NCBI GenBank assembly: GCA_016987375.1
Contig: PJRA01000343.1
Location: 888,036-952,035 of the forward strand
Source: Brachionus koreanus
Taxonomy: Eukaryota > Rotifera > Eurotatoria > Ploima > Brachionidae
Reading direction: 5' to 3'
DNA length: 64,000 nucleotides
Every line of letters starts with the position of its first letter. Positions within the stretch are counted from its first letter, which is position 1. The position numbers and the translations under genes were made by a program. This document shows, in pieces, positions 23,885 to 36,152 of the stretch. Below the pieces are notes generated by a model that was not told the origin of the DNA, made no database searches, and worked only from the letters and a program-made list of their open reading frames with translations.

Positions 23885-26714
23885 ATGACTAACACACAAA
23901 CCAATCTCCTATATGAACCAGTTTAACTATCTATAAAGGTTCTATCCTAAATCTGGTAATTGACATGTACTAAGCTTTAGGAATTCTTTCTAAATCCGAG
24001 TACAAAGCCCTAAAAGCACCAAAATTTCAAAATTTTCATCTAAAGTTCTTGAATCAGAGTTAAGCATTTTGATTGATAAATTTTACTTAGGAAAAGACTA
24101 GGTCTACTCTTTAGAATCTGAGTGAAAATTTTTTTTTTTTATCAGTAAGTTGGATTTAAAAAAAATGCTCAAAAAATATTTTCATTAGTTTTTTTTACAA
24201 ATGTAGCAAAAAAAAATCGTCTTTTGCCTGGATTTGGTATTGAGCACATATGCTCGCAAAAACTGTGATATTTCTTTAGGTTTATTAAATACTGCTGTTC
24301 AAAGAAACGAAGATTCACATTTTCATGTAAATATTTTTAATTAATGTTGTAAGATAATTCAAACGAGCTTCAATTAGGTTCGGATTTCAGCATTCAATTA
24401 CTGATTAGTTCATTAATTCAAAATGATGCATCCCGTTTCAATTAATATTATGTATTATTTCTCTAACATTATTTCAAATCATCAAAAAGTCAAGTCTAAC
24501 TAAAAATTTGGCTTACTCAATCATTTAGATTAATCATTATTTTTAAGTAACTGTTTGATATTGCACCAAATTGCATCAGCAAAACAACAAAGAGAAAATT
24601 TTGACTTTAAAGTAGCTTAAATACAATCCATTATTTCAGTTATTACTTTGTCTATTAAATTAATTTTAAAGCGACAAGAACATTTTCCGAACAGGAAAAT
24701 ATTGCATGCTAAATAACAAAATAAAGTATTTAATTTATATGATGTTGATTTATTAAAATAAGAAAAATGAAGTTTTATTGTACTATTTTATTATGCTTAT
24801 GTAGAATTATTTTTTATTAACTAAAAGCTTTAAAATAATTTAAACAATGCACAAAAAAAATCAAAACAAGAAAGTATGAATGAGATCAGTTCAAAATTCA
24901 ATTACTATTTGAACTAGTGAATTAGTTTTGATCAATAAATTCTAAGTATTTTCCGAATGAGTTTATTATTTTGGCCTAATTAAAGATCATAAGAATTACA
25001 AAATTAAGCTCTTATGGGTAAGAAAAAGGGCCTAGAATGAAATTATTTGTATTTTTAGTTTAACAAGTAATAGTTTTTTATTATTAATTTTAAAATAAAA
25101 TAAACCAGTAGCGTAGAAAAGGCAAAATTTTGTTTCTCAACAATGTGTTTGCAATTAATATATTAAAAATATTAATCAACAATGAACTATTGCAATAAAA
25201 TCTATTGAAATAAATAGAGTTTTTTAATTACTTTTTTCTTATAGTTTATCACTTCTTTATTTAACAAAAAAAAAGAGATCTAAAGCAAGCATTCTTAGAA
25301 ACAAATAAATTTAAATGTTAGCTTTTTTAGAATAAAATTTTATCAGTAAAAAAAATAAAAAGTTTTGTTATTTTTAAAAGTTCTTATCTTCTTTCATTTG
25401 ATTCTTTTATTTTTGGAGAAAAAAAAATATTTAATAGAGAGATACCAAGATAATTTTGATTATAACAGTGAGAGAGTGGAGATATGTAGAGGCTTTAAAA
25501 AAAAGAATCCTCTAAAACGCTTTTTTTAACAAAGTTTATAGCTTATTCAAAGCTAAAATAAATTTTTTAAATATTTATGAAATTAATATACTAGAAAGGA
25601 GTTTTTTTTAAAGTTGAAGTAGTTTGAACGCAAATAAAATCGAATAGAATATATGACTAAATAGAAATTGTTTGTCAAAATATATGAGAATTTCAACTTT
25701 GAAAATCTAGTCTAATGATAAACTTTTTTTTTATCGTTCTAATTCAGGAGCATTTTTCAAGATATCTTTTTGGCGTCTGTCTTGATTATTGGGTAAAAAA
25801 TCTCCTAATTTTGAGTGTTGAATATTCAAGCAGATGAAAAATATTTCAATTAATTTTCTTCATTTTTTGAGTTTTAAATGAAAAAAATTTAATTTCATTT
25901 AGTAGGTTTAAGGCTATTTTAATTTTTTAAAACAGAAGGCCTAAATTAAATAAAGAAGAGAATTTCACCCTTTATCAAAACAAGAAATAGAATTAGACTA
26001 ATCCTTTTAGAATTATTTTTTATTATCTATAAAAATTAAAGAAAGATAAATTAAAAAATTAAGTTTATTTTTGTTTATACTTGTAGTTAGATAATTTTTG
26101 TCAGTTATATAAAAAAAAATTTCGGATATTAATAAAAAATTTAAACGTTTTATTGAATAAGAATTATTGATTTGAGAAATAAATCAAATTGTATTGTAAT
26201 TATTGTCTGTTAAATCGTATGTCGTTACAAAATAAAGATTATAAAGTAGTTTCAAAATTTTGTTAATATAAATTTTGTTTTTTTAAATCTGAAGGAGCAT
26301 TAGTTCGGTACAGAATAAAAAAAGGAGAGACTGGCTCTCCAATTATGATTATTATGACCATAATTCGATAGCAAAAATTTACTTTTTTTTGGAAACAATA
26401 TCATCATTTTTTTTTATTTATGAAATTATTAGCATTTAATTACCAAAATTTTTTAAAAATAAAAATGAATATCTTAAAATTATTTGATTTATTAAATAAA
26501 TTTGTTATTTAAAAATTTCAAGTTAAAATAGTTTAAAAATTAACAAAGTTATTGTAAAAAAATCAATTCATTTTTGTTGTCTTCTTTTAAAAGTTTACCG
26601 GTTTAAAACTGCTTTAGAAACCGGTTCTGAAATTCAAATTTTTTGTTTTCCTGACAGTCATATACACACTGCTTTTTTTTGTTGCTTTTAGAACTCTTTA
26701 CAGTTAAGATTATA

Positions 26715-26820
26715 TTTCTGATCATTTTGAATTAAGATTTTAAATCATTTAAAATCTTACCTCAAAATGATCAGAAAGGTTCTTGCCTTAACACAATAGT
26801 ATTGTGAAAGGGCAAGAACC
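26715..26820. repeat. Two adjacent nested hairpins
   Basis: Hairpin 1: perfect 16-bp arms at 26715-26730 and 26762-26777 (TTTCTGATCATTTTGA) enclose a second perfect 12-bp stem at 26733-26744/26748-26759 (TAAGATTTTAAA). Hairpin 2 follows at once: GGTTCTTGCC at 26778-26787 pairs with 26811-26820, enclosing CACAAT/ATTGTG. A smaller ACCGGTTT/AAACCGGT pair lies about 100 bp upstream. It could be a small foldback element or a structured RNA locus. Confidence 0.65.
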
Positions 26821-28093
26821 TTCCAGTATATCTAACAAAAATTATTTTAATAAGTAGAAAAAAGATTCAATTCTTCTATGAAAAATGATTATACTTTTTC
26901 AAGCGTAAAATAATTAATTTAAATTAGGTTTGTGTTGATTTTAAGGTCTTTTAGAAAATTTAAAGATATAAAAATATTTTTTAAATCTTTCTAATATTTA
27001 ATAGAATCAAATTTTTTTTGTTTTTTTATTTGATGAGCAAAATTTTTAAATTTTAGTCACGAAATTCTTTTTTTTCAGATATTACCAGATAAATTTTACT
27101 TTTTAGTTGAAAAAAAAGAGTTAAAAACTTAGTCTAATAAGATTAATAAAAGTAATTTTTTTCTAATTTTTCATACAAAACTATTAAAAAAAGTTCTATC
27201 TCAAAAATTCTCATTTAGAAATAAAGCAAATTGAATATTTACACGCGCAACCAATATTAAATCTTTTATAGAGATTAAAACTCTTTTTCTTAAATTAAAC
27301 AGAAAAACTTTCAAGTCACTTAATTAATATTTGTAATTTTTCCATTGTTCAAATTGATATACAGCTGATATAACGTATCCCATTAGTTAAAAGTGAATCA
27401 AATCAAAATTTAACTGATGTAATGAAAGTAATTTACTACTCTTTTGTTGTTTAAATTCTGATTATGGTTTCTTAATTATGATTCTTAGAATTTTAAATTA
27501 CTAAATCAAACAAATCGCTCTGAACACCGCCACGAATTTTGTAATAAAAATTAACAAGGAAAACTTAAAATAACTCTAAGATTGCCTTTTAAAGCATTAA
27601 AATATAAAGTAAATATTAAATTTTTTATTCATTTAAAATAAATGTTATCTTGCACTAGACATAAACTAATTGTTGTTTTTCTAGAAAAATGCTTTTGAAA
27701 TTAAACTTGGATTTTTGTTCATACTTACTTAAATAAACAAAATTAAATTTTAACTATTTTGTTTTCATTTTAAAAATATGAATCATAAAAAACTCTGAAA
27801 TCGAAGAAACTTTGTTTATTTGAAGATATTTTTTAATGAAAAAACAAAAATATAACAAGAAACTTTCTTTTAGAATTAAACAAGGAACTCTTAAGATTTT
27901 TTAAATTTTCCTGACTAATATTAAATTAGAAAATAAAAATTTTTTTTTTTACTAAAATTTAATTTATGCTTTTTTTTCCAGAATCTGGTTTAAACCAAAA
28001 TATTTAATTCCGTTAATTAAATTAAACTAATAAAATGAAACAAATTCCAGTGACATAATCACAATTTTTTTTTTCGAGTTTTAATTATTGAAT

Positions 28094-31000
28094 ATGACAA
28101 AAAAAATTTTTCTAATTTTTATAACATTATTTTTGTGTCCTGATGAATTAAAGAGCAATTATTCCCCTAACAATGTTAAACTAGACATATCATATAGCAC
28201 AGAGTTTTATGATTATATGAAAGTCTTGGTCGAGCCTGATAAATCCATTTTATTCTGGTCAAAAAATCAATCCCACATTTTTTTTGAAATACATGTCCGA
28301 CTTGATGGCTGGATTGTTTTTGGTCTCAGTCCAAACGGTTCTTTGAATGGTTCCGATGTAATAATTGCCTGGTTGAATAACAATGGTATAGGATATTTTT
28401 CAAGTAATGCTAAATCTAGAAAGACAAAGTATACTACTTTTTTTTGTTAGATGGTCATATTGCTGATGAAATGAAACTGAATTATGATATAGGCTTTGAT
28501 TGGAAATTAATTTATTCAATGCGTAATGATGAAATAACAGTTTTTAAATTAGTTCGTAGAATTAAGTTGTGTAATCAAAATAATAACAAACTCGCATTCA
28601 ATAAAAATGGAAATTATATGATTTTTGCTTGGGGAAATTTGGATCAAGAAGTTTATTTTAACAATTCAAATGAGAAATTATTTTTTGATAGTTTTGTTAG
28701 CGAAAATTTTGAAGTAAGTTCTGATTTCTCAATATTTAATTTAATTAAAAATGTCAGTTTATTTATTTTATTAAAAATTATAAATCATTAATGAAAATAA
28801 AAACTTATGTCAGTTTGATAGTCCATTTTCTTTAATTAATTAAAATGTTTTTCATATTTTCAAAGTGTGAAAGCAATGATTTAAGAATAAAAAAGGAAAC
28901 TTTTGGTTCAAAACCAGTCGAAAATTACGAAAATTATGCTGAACTTCAAAAAGATGCTTATCATTTGTATTGGAATATATCAAATGGTTTTCTAATTGCT
29001 GAAATTCATGTTAAAACAATTGGATGGGTTGGATTTGGTATTAGTCCTGATGGGAAAATGAGAGATTCAGATGTTTTTATCGGATGGGTTAGAGATGGAA
29101 AAGTATATTATTCGGTAATATATTTGTATTTTCTTTTCTAAACAAGATATATGTTATAGGAACACATGTTTTCCTCAAAAACAAAATCAATTAAATTCAT
29201 ATTCTTAATCTAAAAGCTAAATTTTAATAAAAATTTATCTTTATCTTTAATAAATAACGTAATCATCCGAATTTAGTCACAAAAGAATCTTTTACATGTT
29301 ATAACAGCGTGTCACTAAAATAGAGTACTCTATTTTAAAGACATGTCATTAAATTCGGAAAATTACGTTATAATAGAATATTATGAGTAAAAAAATTTCT
29401 CATCAAAAAATTGCGTGAATATTAGTTAACGCCGCACTAAAATCTCAAAAAAAAATGATTTAAGTGCCTAAAAAAAATAGCTTTTTTGTTTTTTTTCAAA
29501 ATAAAAATTTAAAATTTCGAGATTTAGAGAAGATAGATTTTAAACTTTACTACTTTAAGCCATGAAAATTCTATTTTTTTAAGGCACTAAAACCAAATTT
29601 TTGTCGTTAAAAACATAGATTTGTAATATTTTTTAACTTTTCAAGTAAAATTTTATCCCTAAAATCAGTAAGAATTTCTAGGTTGAATTATAAATAATTG
29701 TCTTTTTTCTACATATTTGGATGAATTAAAATTAAAAACATTCATTGTTGCAACTTTTTTCCATAAAATATTTTTTCTAATAAACAAAAAAAAGACAAAA
29801 AATAGAACATCAATACAATTTAAATTGATTTGTCTTCCTGAAATAAAAAAAGGTTAAGTTTTATTTTAGATAAACAAGCTTTGTTGCAACAAAAAAGTGT
29901 GTTGCACTTTGGTGCAGTATATTTTTGAATGTATTTAACTTTTAATCAAAAAAAGAAAGAATTTTTTTAAATTTGTATTTGAATTTCATAATACAGTTAA
30001 AGCTTTTTAACCCGAAATATCAGGCACCCAAAAAAGGATGGTTCGGATTAATTTTTCCGAATAAACTTTAAAAATTGGAATTAAAAAAAATTAATTACTT
30101 GCAGAGTAGGTCAAAAGTCATAGTCAAGTCTGTACTTCAAGTGTGAATTTTAGATTTAGAAAAAACGTATTTTTTTATTTTAAAAATAGAAAATCAAACA
30201 AAAATGTCAATTAATAGAAGAGACCATTTAAAAAAAAGAAGTTAAATAAAGTGATCGTATTCTACTCTTTTTTAACATCTAAATTTAAATAAAAATTTTA
30301 GATTAAAGGATAAAATATATATGTTTTTTTTTTAGAAGATGCTGTAAAAATTTATATTTCAGTCAAATATTGAAATATTTTAAATTTTTAATTCGTCTGA
30401 ATCTCTTTTAGCTTTAAAACTGTCTATATTATTGAAACTCAGACTTTAACTTTAGCTTAAAATAATTTCAAAGTCAAATTTAAAGTCTGACTTTGACTTC
30501 TGACCAACTCTGATTACTTGATTGAATTTTAAAAACACTTTTTAAGACTTGAAAACTAATTTAAAATTGATATTGATATAACGTTTTATGAGTCTGATAT
30601 TTTTATCTAATAATTTTTACAGTTAAAAAAGCTTTGATTGTAAATTTTTTTATTTTCAAGTTATTTTTTCAAAAGATTTAGTCAATCTTATAAAATAACG
30701 GGTGTTCAAAAAGTAATGGCCGTTTTTTTTTAAATTAAAAAAAATAATTATGTTCCTCTAATCAAATGACTATAAAATTTTATACGAATGTAACTTAAAT
30801 TCTAATTTAAAAAAATTAATCATCATTTAATTTGAATGTTGTTTATTAATTGAATTAGACCAATGACATTGCCTAAGACCCTTTCATTAAAATGTCTCGG
30901 CAAAATAATTTTTAGGAAATTAAGTTTTATATATCATCTTATAATAGCTAAATTATTAAAAGTAGAACAAGCTTGTTATTCAAGCTTTTTGAAAAACTTT

Positions 31001-34000
31001 TTTTGTATTTTAATTGAGTATTTAATTACAAAATTGATGAATTTATCTTATTTAATTCAATAGTTATGATCAAATATGCTAAAACACTCGAATTTTTAGC
31101 AACAAAAAAAGTTTACCGTTTTGTTGAATTAAGTAGAATAGAACAGAACAAAAAATTGAATATTTTTATAACTTTTTTCAAAATGATCACTTGACTTTAA
31201 AAGTTCTTTAAATGCAGCATGGTACAACATTCATAGTTGTATAATTGAGAACAATATTCTGGTAAAACTGTGCAAATTTAGCATAATATAAATTAAAACT
31301 TTTTCACTTTTTCTTCTCCCAAATGAAATAAAGTTATTTTATTATTTGCTTTTTGTTCCAAAATTCACAATGCCGATTAATTTAAATATTTATTTAAAAG
31401 AAAAAATTTAATAAAATATTTAAGGATAGATACGTTTATGGTCGTAGATCAATAAATGACATAAACAATGATATTGAGCTGCTGAATGCCTTCGAGTCTA
31501 AAGGCTATACAGTGTTCAAAATAAAACGACCATTGGTTCTATGCGATCCCGATGATCGATCCATTGAGGTAGTTTATTCAAATGAATAGTAATTTGCACT
31601 AAATTTATTTATTTAGACGGGAACACCTTTTGTAATTTTTCCGTGGCACAATCATGATCCTGTAAACTCATATGAAATTTATTTGAACAATGATAATCAG
31701 TCAACTCAATTAAATTTTTTCAAAAAAGATGTAAAAATTTATTCTGGTGACAATGAGCATGTTTATACAATCAATTTACACAAAAAAATAATTCCTGTAA
31801 ATTATTTTCAATACTGTCAAGCTTTTCAAATTGCTAAAAATCTAACCAAAAAACATATCTATAAAGTAGTTAAATTGAGTAATTTTAGTTTAATTTAGAA
31901 AGCTAATTTATTTGTTCACAAGTGGTCAATTGAACTACCTCTGATTGATCCTCATTTAATTGCAGCTATAAAGCTTTATGAATGCTCACATGAATATTTA
32001 TTTACTAATGAAGTAAACTGTGATCTAAGCTTGAATTTAGCTTTTTGCAGTGAGTCATCAATAGGCTGGAGTCCAGGCGCAGAGCTAGTTGTCTCCTTTC
32101 CGGATGACACTGGCTATCCAATTGGCGCAGAAACTGATTATGGTTTTTTCATATTGAATGTTGAATTTATTGACGACGAACAGCCTTTTAGTAATATTTA
32201 CATAAATAATTTTTTACTAATTAATTAATTTTTTAATAAATAAGAATTCATTGATAATTTATCTATACATTTTTACTTGACTGATATATTGAGAAAAAAT
32301 GAATTGGGAAGTGTTACTTTGGGTACTGAGTCCGATCCTCTGGGAATATTGATTCCTCCCGGTCTTGACCGCTTTCCTGTCAATACATATTGCTTTAATT
32401 CATGCTTTGAAAATGTGAGATAATTTTAATGAAAATCGCTTTATTTTAAACTTTAATTAGCAGAAATTTGACTACGTTACATTTGTAATGGCTAGGCCGC
32501 AAACCCGTTTAGCTGGTATTCAAATATTTACCAAAATAATACGAAACAAAACAGATTTTGGTTATTTGCACAAAAGTCTCAATCACAATCACAAGTTACA
32601 ACATTTTTATGAACTAAATCCACGAGTGGTTGTCACTAAAGTAAATACTTAAAATATTACTAATAAAAGTTTAAAAATTAAGTTATAAAAAATTGCAAGT
32701 TTAGGCATTATTCTGCATTCATAAATCGTTTAAATAAACTAAATTTAAATTAAAATTAACCCAGAAAACAAATCCTAATAAAAATCTTAAGCACGACATG
32801 TCAAGTTCTTAATCCAGGACGTTATAGGATCCTAAAAGATTCCAAAAGATTTAAGATTCTTATGCTTTTCTTGAATTTTCTTAACACAAACTTTCTCTAA
32901 CTTATAAGATCTTATAAGATTCAAACCAGTTCTTGATTGACTTTCTTATGAGTTTTAATTAACTGATCCTTTTTAGATCTTAAAAGATCTTATAAGTATG
33001 AAAAATTTTGTGCTAAGAAAATTTAAGAAAATCATAATAATCTTAAATCTTTTGAAATCTTTCTAGGATCCTTTACCGTCCTGGATTAAGAACTTGACAT
33101 GTACTGCTTAAGATTTTTATTAGGATTTCGTTCCTGGGAAGTTTAACATTGAGTGCTTACTCTAAAAATATGCTTCTGCAATAAATTTTTTACTCAAAAA
33201 TATTTTAAAACCTTTTTTCAATGATTTGATCATAAACTTCAATTTGCTCAAATTTAATCAAAATTTGATGCAAAGTTAATTTTTAAAAAAGGGTTTCAAG
33301 TATATTTACACTAATAACAAGTGTAAATAAGTTAAATTTGATAAATTAAAAAATTGAATTTGAGAAAATTTTTTTAAAATCTACTTTTTGATTTTTTTTT
33401 TATTATTTGCTAGGATTTTCCCACATATCACAATTAGGTCTGGTATACAATGTATCCCAAGCCTTTCTATAATATTTTAATCAATTAATTTTCTCAAGAT
33501 ATTTCTAGTATTGAAATTTTTAATATAAGAAATTTGGGTTCAAAAGAATCGTAGTCCCGTAGTATCCATGTGATCTTGTAACCACAGTTAACATTAATCA
33601 TCTTCATTATGAAATTAACCGAGTAATGACTAAGTCTATTCAGATGTGAATTTATGTTACTATTTGTTTGGAAATGAATTTGTAAAGCAACAGAATGAAT
33701 TTGAAGAAATAAAGATAAATGTTTAGTCAGGCACATTGTCTTACCCGATAAAACTAACAAATATTGTATATTAAATTTTGGCTTCAAATTAGAAGTTTTG
33801 AAAAAAATTCTCGAAAATTTTCCTTTCTAATATTCTTTATCTAAAATCTTGGATTTTGATGTTTAAACGTTTTATTGATCAAGAATGACTTTCTAGTTTT
33901 TTCATCATAATTGCTGAAAAAACCTTCTTTAATAAGCAAATTATACCTTAATTAAATTTATAGTTTGTAAAAGATATTTTAAAAAATTTTATTTCTATCT

Positions 34001-34915
34001 TTAACATGTTTTTGGAGCAAAAGAATAATAAATAATAATAATAATTTTAAAATGGGTGAGATGGTGTTAAATGGTGTTAAATGAGTTTACTCTCAATTCT
34101 CAATCAAAAAGAATTAAGAAAAATTTTGCTTTCCAAAAAATATTGAATATAAATTTTAATTTTAAATCTAATTCTTTTTATTTAATTTAATTTTATTTAT
34201 TTAAGAATGACAGTTTAATCACCCAATGTGTTTATTCAACAAAGAATTTAACAAAAATAATTCAAGTAAAAATTAAAAAAATAAAAAATTTGAATAATTT
34301 TAAAATTAAAAAAAATCAAAGGGTGGATTGGGCCTGAATAAAGAAGTGTGTTTGTATAGTTATTTTTATTATCCGCGTTTAAACAATTTTAAAACATGTA
34401 AATCAATTCCGACATTCAATGACCAGATGCGAGTCTTCAAAAGACTCAGAGAGTTAGTTAAAATATTTTGTTAATATTAAAAATCTAAACCATCTTTTAT
34501 TTAGGCAAAATGTTTTAAATTTCACAAATTTTTTTAATAATTCCAAACTAGCTACACTTTATGAAGCGTATGATAGTTTGAATAAAGTTGAAGAATTTAA
34601 TGACAGTCTGCTTCAGAGTTTTTTTTCTATTTATTTATCAAGCAATTTCTTCGCCATATGCGATGTAAGAATTTTCTTTTAAATTTTTTTTTAATTTCTT
34701 GATTTTTATTTTAGGGTTCATTCAACTATGAGTCTCATGAACGTTTGCTGGTGAAAAGTTTTAGCCAAAAAATGGACCAATGTTATTTGAAAATAAATAA
34801 ACAAAAGAATATATTGTCTCTATTTACTTCGAAATCAACATATGTAAAGCAAAGTTTTAGTTTTATTTTGTTTTTTCAAAGCGCAATAATTGTTTTAATA
34901 AAAATATTGCTTTAA
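28094..34915 (+). CDS. moxd1-like: DBH/MOXD-family protein with two DOMON domains, copper ligands lost
   Basis: Twelve exons: 28094-28403, 28451-28713, 28866-29114, 31425-31568, 31617-31865, 31899-32190, 32245-32414, 32461-32640, 34206-34265, 34322-34452, 34505-34664, 34715-34915; 802 residues (human MOXD1 has 613). Order: signal peptide MTKKIFLIFITLFLC; DOMON 1 (about 35-190, EIHVRLDGWIVFGLSPNG); DOMON 2 (about 210-345, EIHVKTIGWVGFGISPDG); the two copper-monooxygenase domains (IGWSPGAELVVSFP, ILIPPGLDRFPV, RLAGIQIF, SLITQCVYSTKN, GGLGLNKEVCLYSYFYYP); and a hydrophobic C-terminus (about 780-800) for membrane or GPI attachment. Fold-defining Cys and Gly are kept, but all six copper ligands of PHM/DBH are replaced: HH by Ala427-Ala428, H by Glu494, HxH by Gln573-x-Arg575, and Met by Val648. 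Introns and frames are intact, so it reads as a secreted or cell-surface pseudoenzyme rather than a pseudogene. The phase-0 join at 28713/28866 is inferred; two separate genes are possible. Confidence 0.85.
29254..29371. repeat. Short foldback element in intron 3 of the MOXD-like gene
   Basis: ATAACGTAATCATCCGAATT (29254-29273) is inverted at the right end (29350-29371) with 20 of 22 bases pairing over the full arm. The centre holds a perfect 22-bp palindrome, TAAAATAGAGT and its complement, at 29316-29337. No coding capacity; probably a small MITE. Confidence 0.6.
30698..30725 (+). repeat. mariner/Tc1-like terminal repeat (single end)
   Basis: ACGGGTGTTCAAAAAGTAAT followed by GGCCG resembles the terminal repeat of mariner-type elements. 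I could not find the opposite end in the following 2 kb, and the frames that follow are broken. It lies in the 2.3-kb third intron of the MOXD-like gene. Confidence 0.25.
32703..33248. mobile_element. Broken copy of the 337-bp MITE, split by another insertion
   Basis: 32713-32735 (TTCTGCATTCATAAATCG) and 33150-33248 (TATGCTTCTGCAATAAATTT through GATCATAAACTTCAATTTGC) match consecutive parts of the MITE at 58957-59293. The intervening 379 bp is an unrelated foldback element. The left terminus of the MITE is missing. It lies in intron 8 of the MOXD-like gene. Confidence 0.6.
32760..33138. mobile_element. 379-bp foldback element inserted in an older MITE
   Basis: Begins CCCAGAAAACAAATCC and ends GGATTTCGTTCCTGGG; arms of about 150 bp pair imperfectly (for example ACATGTCAAGTTCTTAATCC with its complement at 33072-33101, and CTTATAAGATCTT words near the centre). 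TTAA occurs just outside both ends (32756 and 33143), but four extra bases stand at the right side, so a TTAA duplication is only possible. No coding capacity. Confidence 0.65.
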
Positions 34916-35386
34916 AATATAATTTTATGAAAAATATAATTGTTTAATTTTCTTCTTTCGATGTCAGAGAAAAAGTTTTGAACAGCAAAAAATTAAAAAC
35001 CAATCTGCAAAATATTAGAAATTTATGGCCATTGTGAATTTTGAACAAAAAAAATATCTAACTTTGGTAGCTTTTTTTCGATTTTAAATTCAGTCGGTAA
35101 ATTGTACCATTTGATAAAAATTTGTATTGAATGCAAATTTATTTTCTGCAATTACTCTGCATTTTATCTTTGATAGTTTTTAATAAGTATAGTCCGTTGC
35201 ACCTTTACAAAGTTATCAAATAGTTGAATTTGGGTGATAGGGACTTTTTATCAACTGATACAATTAAGAAAGCGAATTTTAGATCTTTAGAAAAAGAGTT
35301 TTTTAGTTTAGTTAACATAAATGTTTGTAGAAATAATCATATCAAATAAAAGATCAAATTTTAATTATTAAACTAGAATTAAAAAA

Positions 35387-36152
35387 ATGGCTTTTCTAAT
35401 CAAAAATGAAAATTTCTGTTGAAAAGCCATGTTCCCTTGTCAAAATACAACAACAAATATCCTGATTTTGATCTTAAGTAATGAATTTGCAGATCAAATT
35501 GTCGCAACTCAATGTTTTTAGAGATTTATGTATTTTGATCTCAGACCACTTCAAATATTGAAATCAAATCAATTATTCGGTATATTGGTCGGACATTGAA
35601 TTTTATTTTAGATGTTAAATTAATAGCAGAAAGCTGATGTTGCTGAGGTTGTGTGATGATAATTCAACGATTTATACCATATACAGGCATTAGAAAAAAA
35701 TTTTCAATGCAATAAAAAAAATATTTATCAAAATTCTATCATCATATAAAATAAAATCAAGTTTGTAATGAACACAAACTTAAATTATGGCTTTTCAAAT
35801 GAAAAAAAAAATTCTGTTGAAAAGTCATGTTAAGTGGTCTTGTCAAAATACAACTAAGAATATCCTGTTTTTGATCTTAATTAATAAATTTGCTGATCAA
35901 ATTGTTGCAACAGAATATTTTTAGAGATTTATGTGCTTTGATTCCAGACCATTTCAAATATTGAAATCAAGTCAATTACTCGGTATAATGGTTGTACATT
36001 GAATTTTAAATGTTAAATTAACACTAGAAAGCTGATGTTGTCTGATGAGAATTCATTGAGCTATATCAAAGATACAGGCATTAGAAAAAATTAATCAAAA
36101 TTCTATCATCATATAAAAAAAATCTAGTTTATAATGAACGAAAGCTTAAAAA
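35387..36152. repeat. Tandem duplication, period 400 bp
   Basis: The unit starting ATGGCTTTTC at 35387 recurs at 35787 and the two copies stay similar to about 36152. Shared words include TTTTTAGAGATTTATGT, TTCAAATATTGAAATCAA, GAAAGCTGATGTTG, ACAGGCATTAGAAAAAA and AATTCTATCATCATATAAA. Each copy begins with a short hairpin (GGCTTTTC with GAAAAGCC in copy 1). Indels separate the copies, so the duplication is not recent. No coding potential is seen in either. Confidence 0.75.

Larger units (their letters stand above)
18821..28093. other. 9-kb gene desert
   Basis: Almost entirely AT-rich, with homopolymer runs and no convincing exons. Exceptions are a patch at about 23490-24010 with more mixed base composition and a short exon-like frame, and a hairpin cluster at 26715-26820. 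No tRNA, rRNA or full transposon was recognised. Confidence 0.55.

Noticed and set aside
28845..29141. Separate small gene starting at ATG 28845
   Set aside because: The first codons include a pyrimidine-rich acceptor (TTTTCAAAG) and the frame runs past a donor at 29115; it fits better as exon 3 of the MOXD-like gene.
33494..33787. 97-codon minus-strand frame in intron 8 of the MOXD-like gene
   Set aside because: No recognisable domain, no splice context, opposite to the host gene; probably chance.
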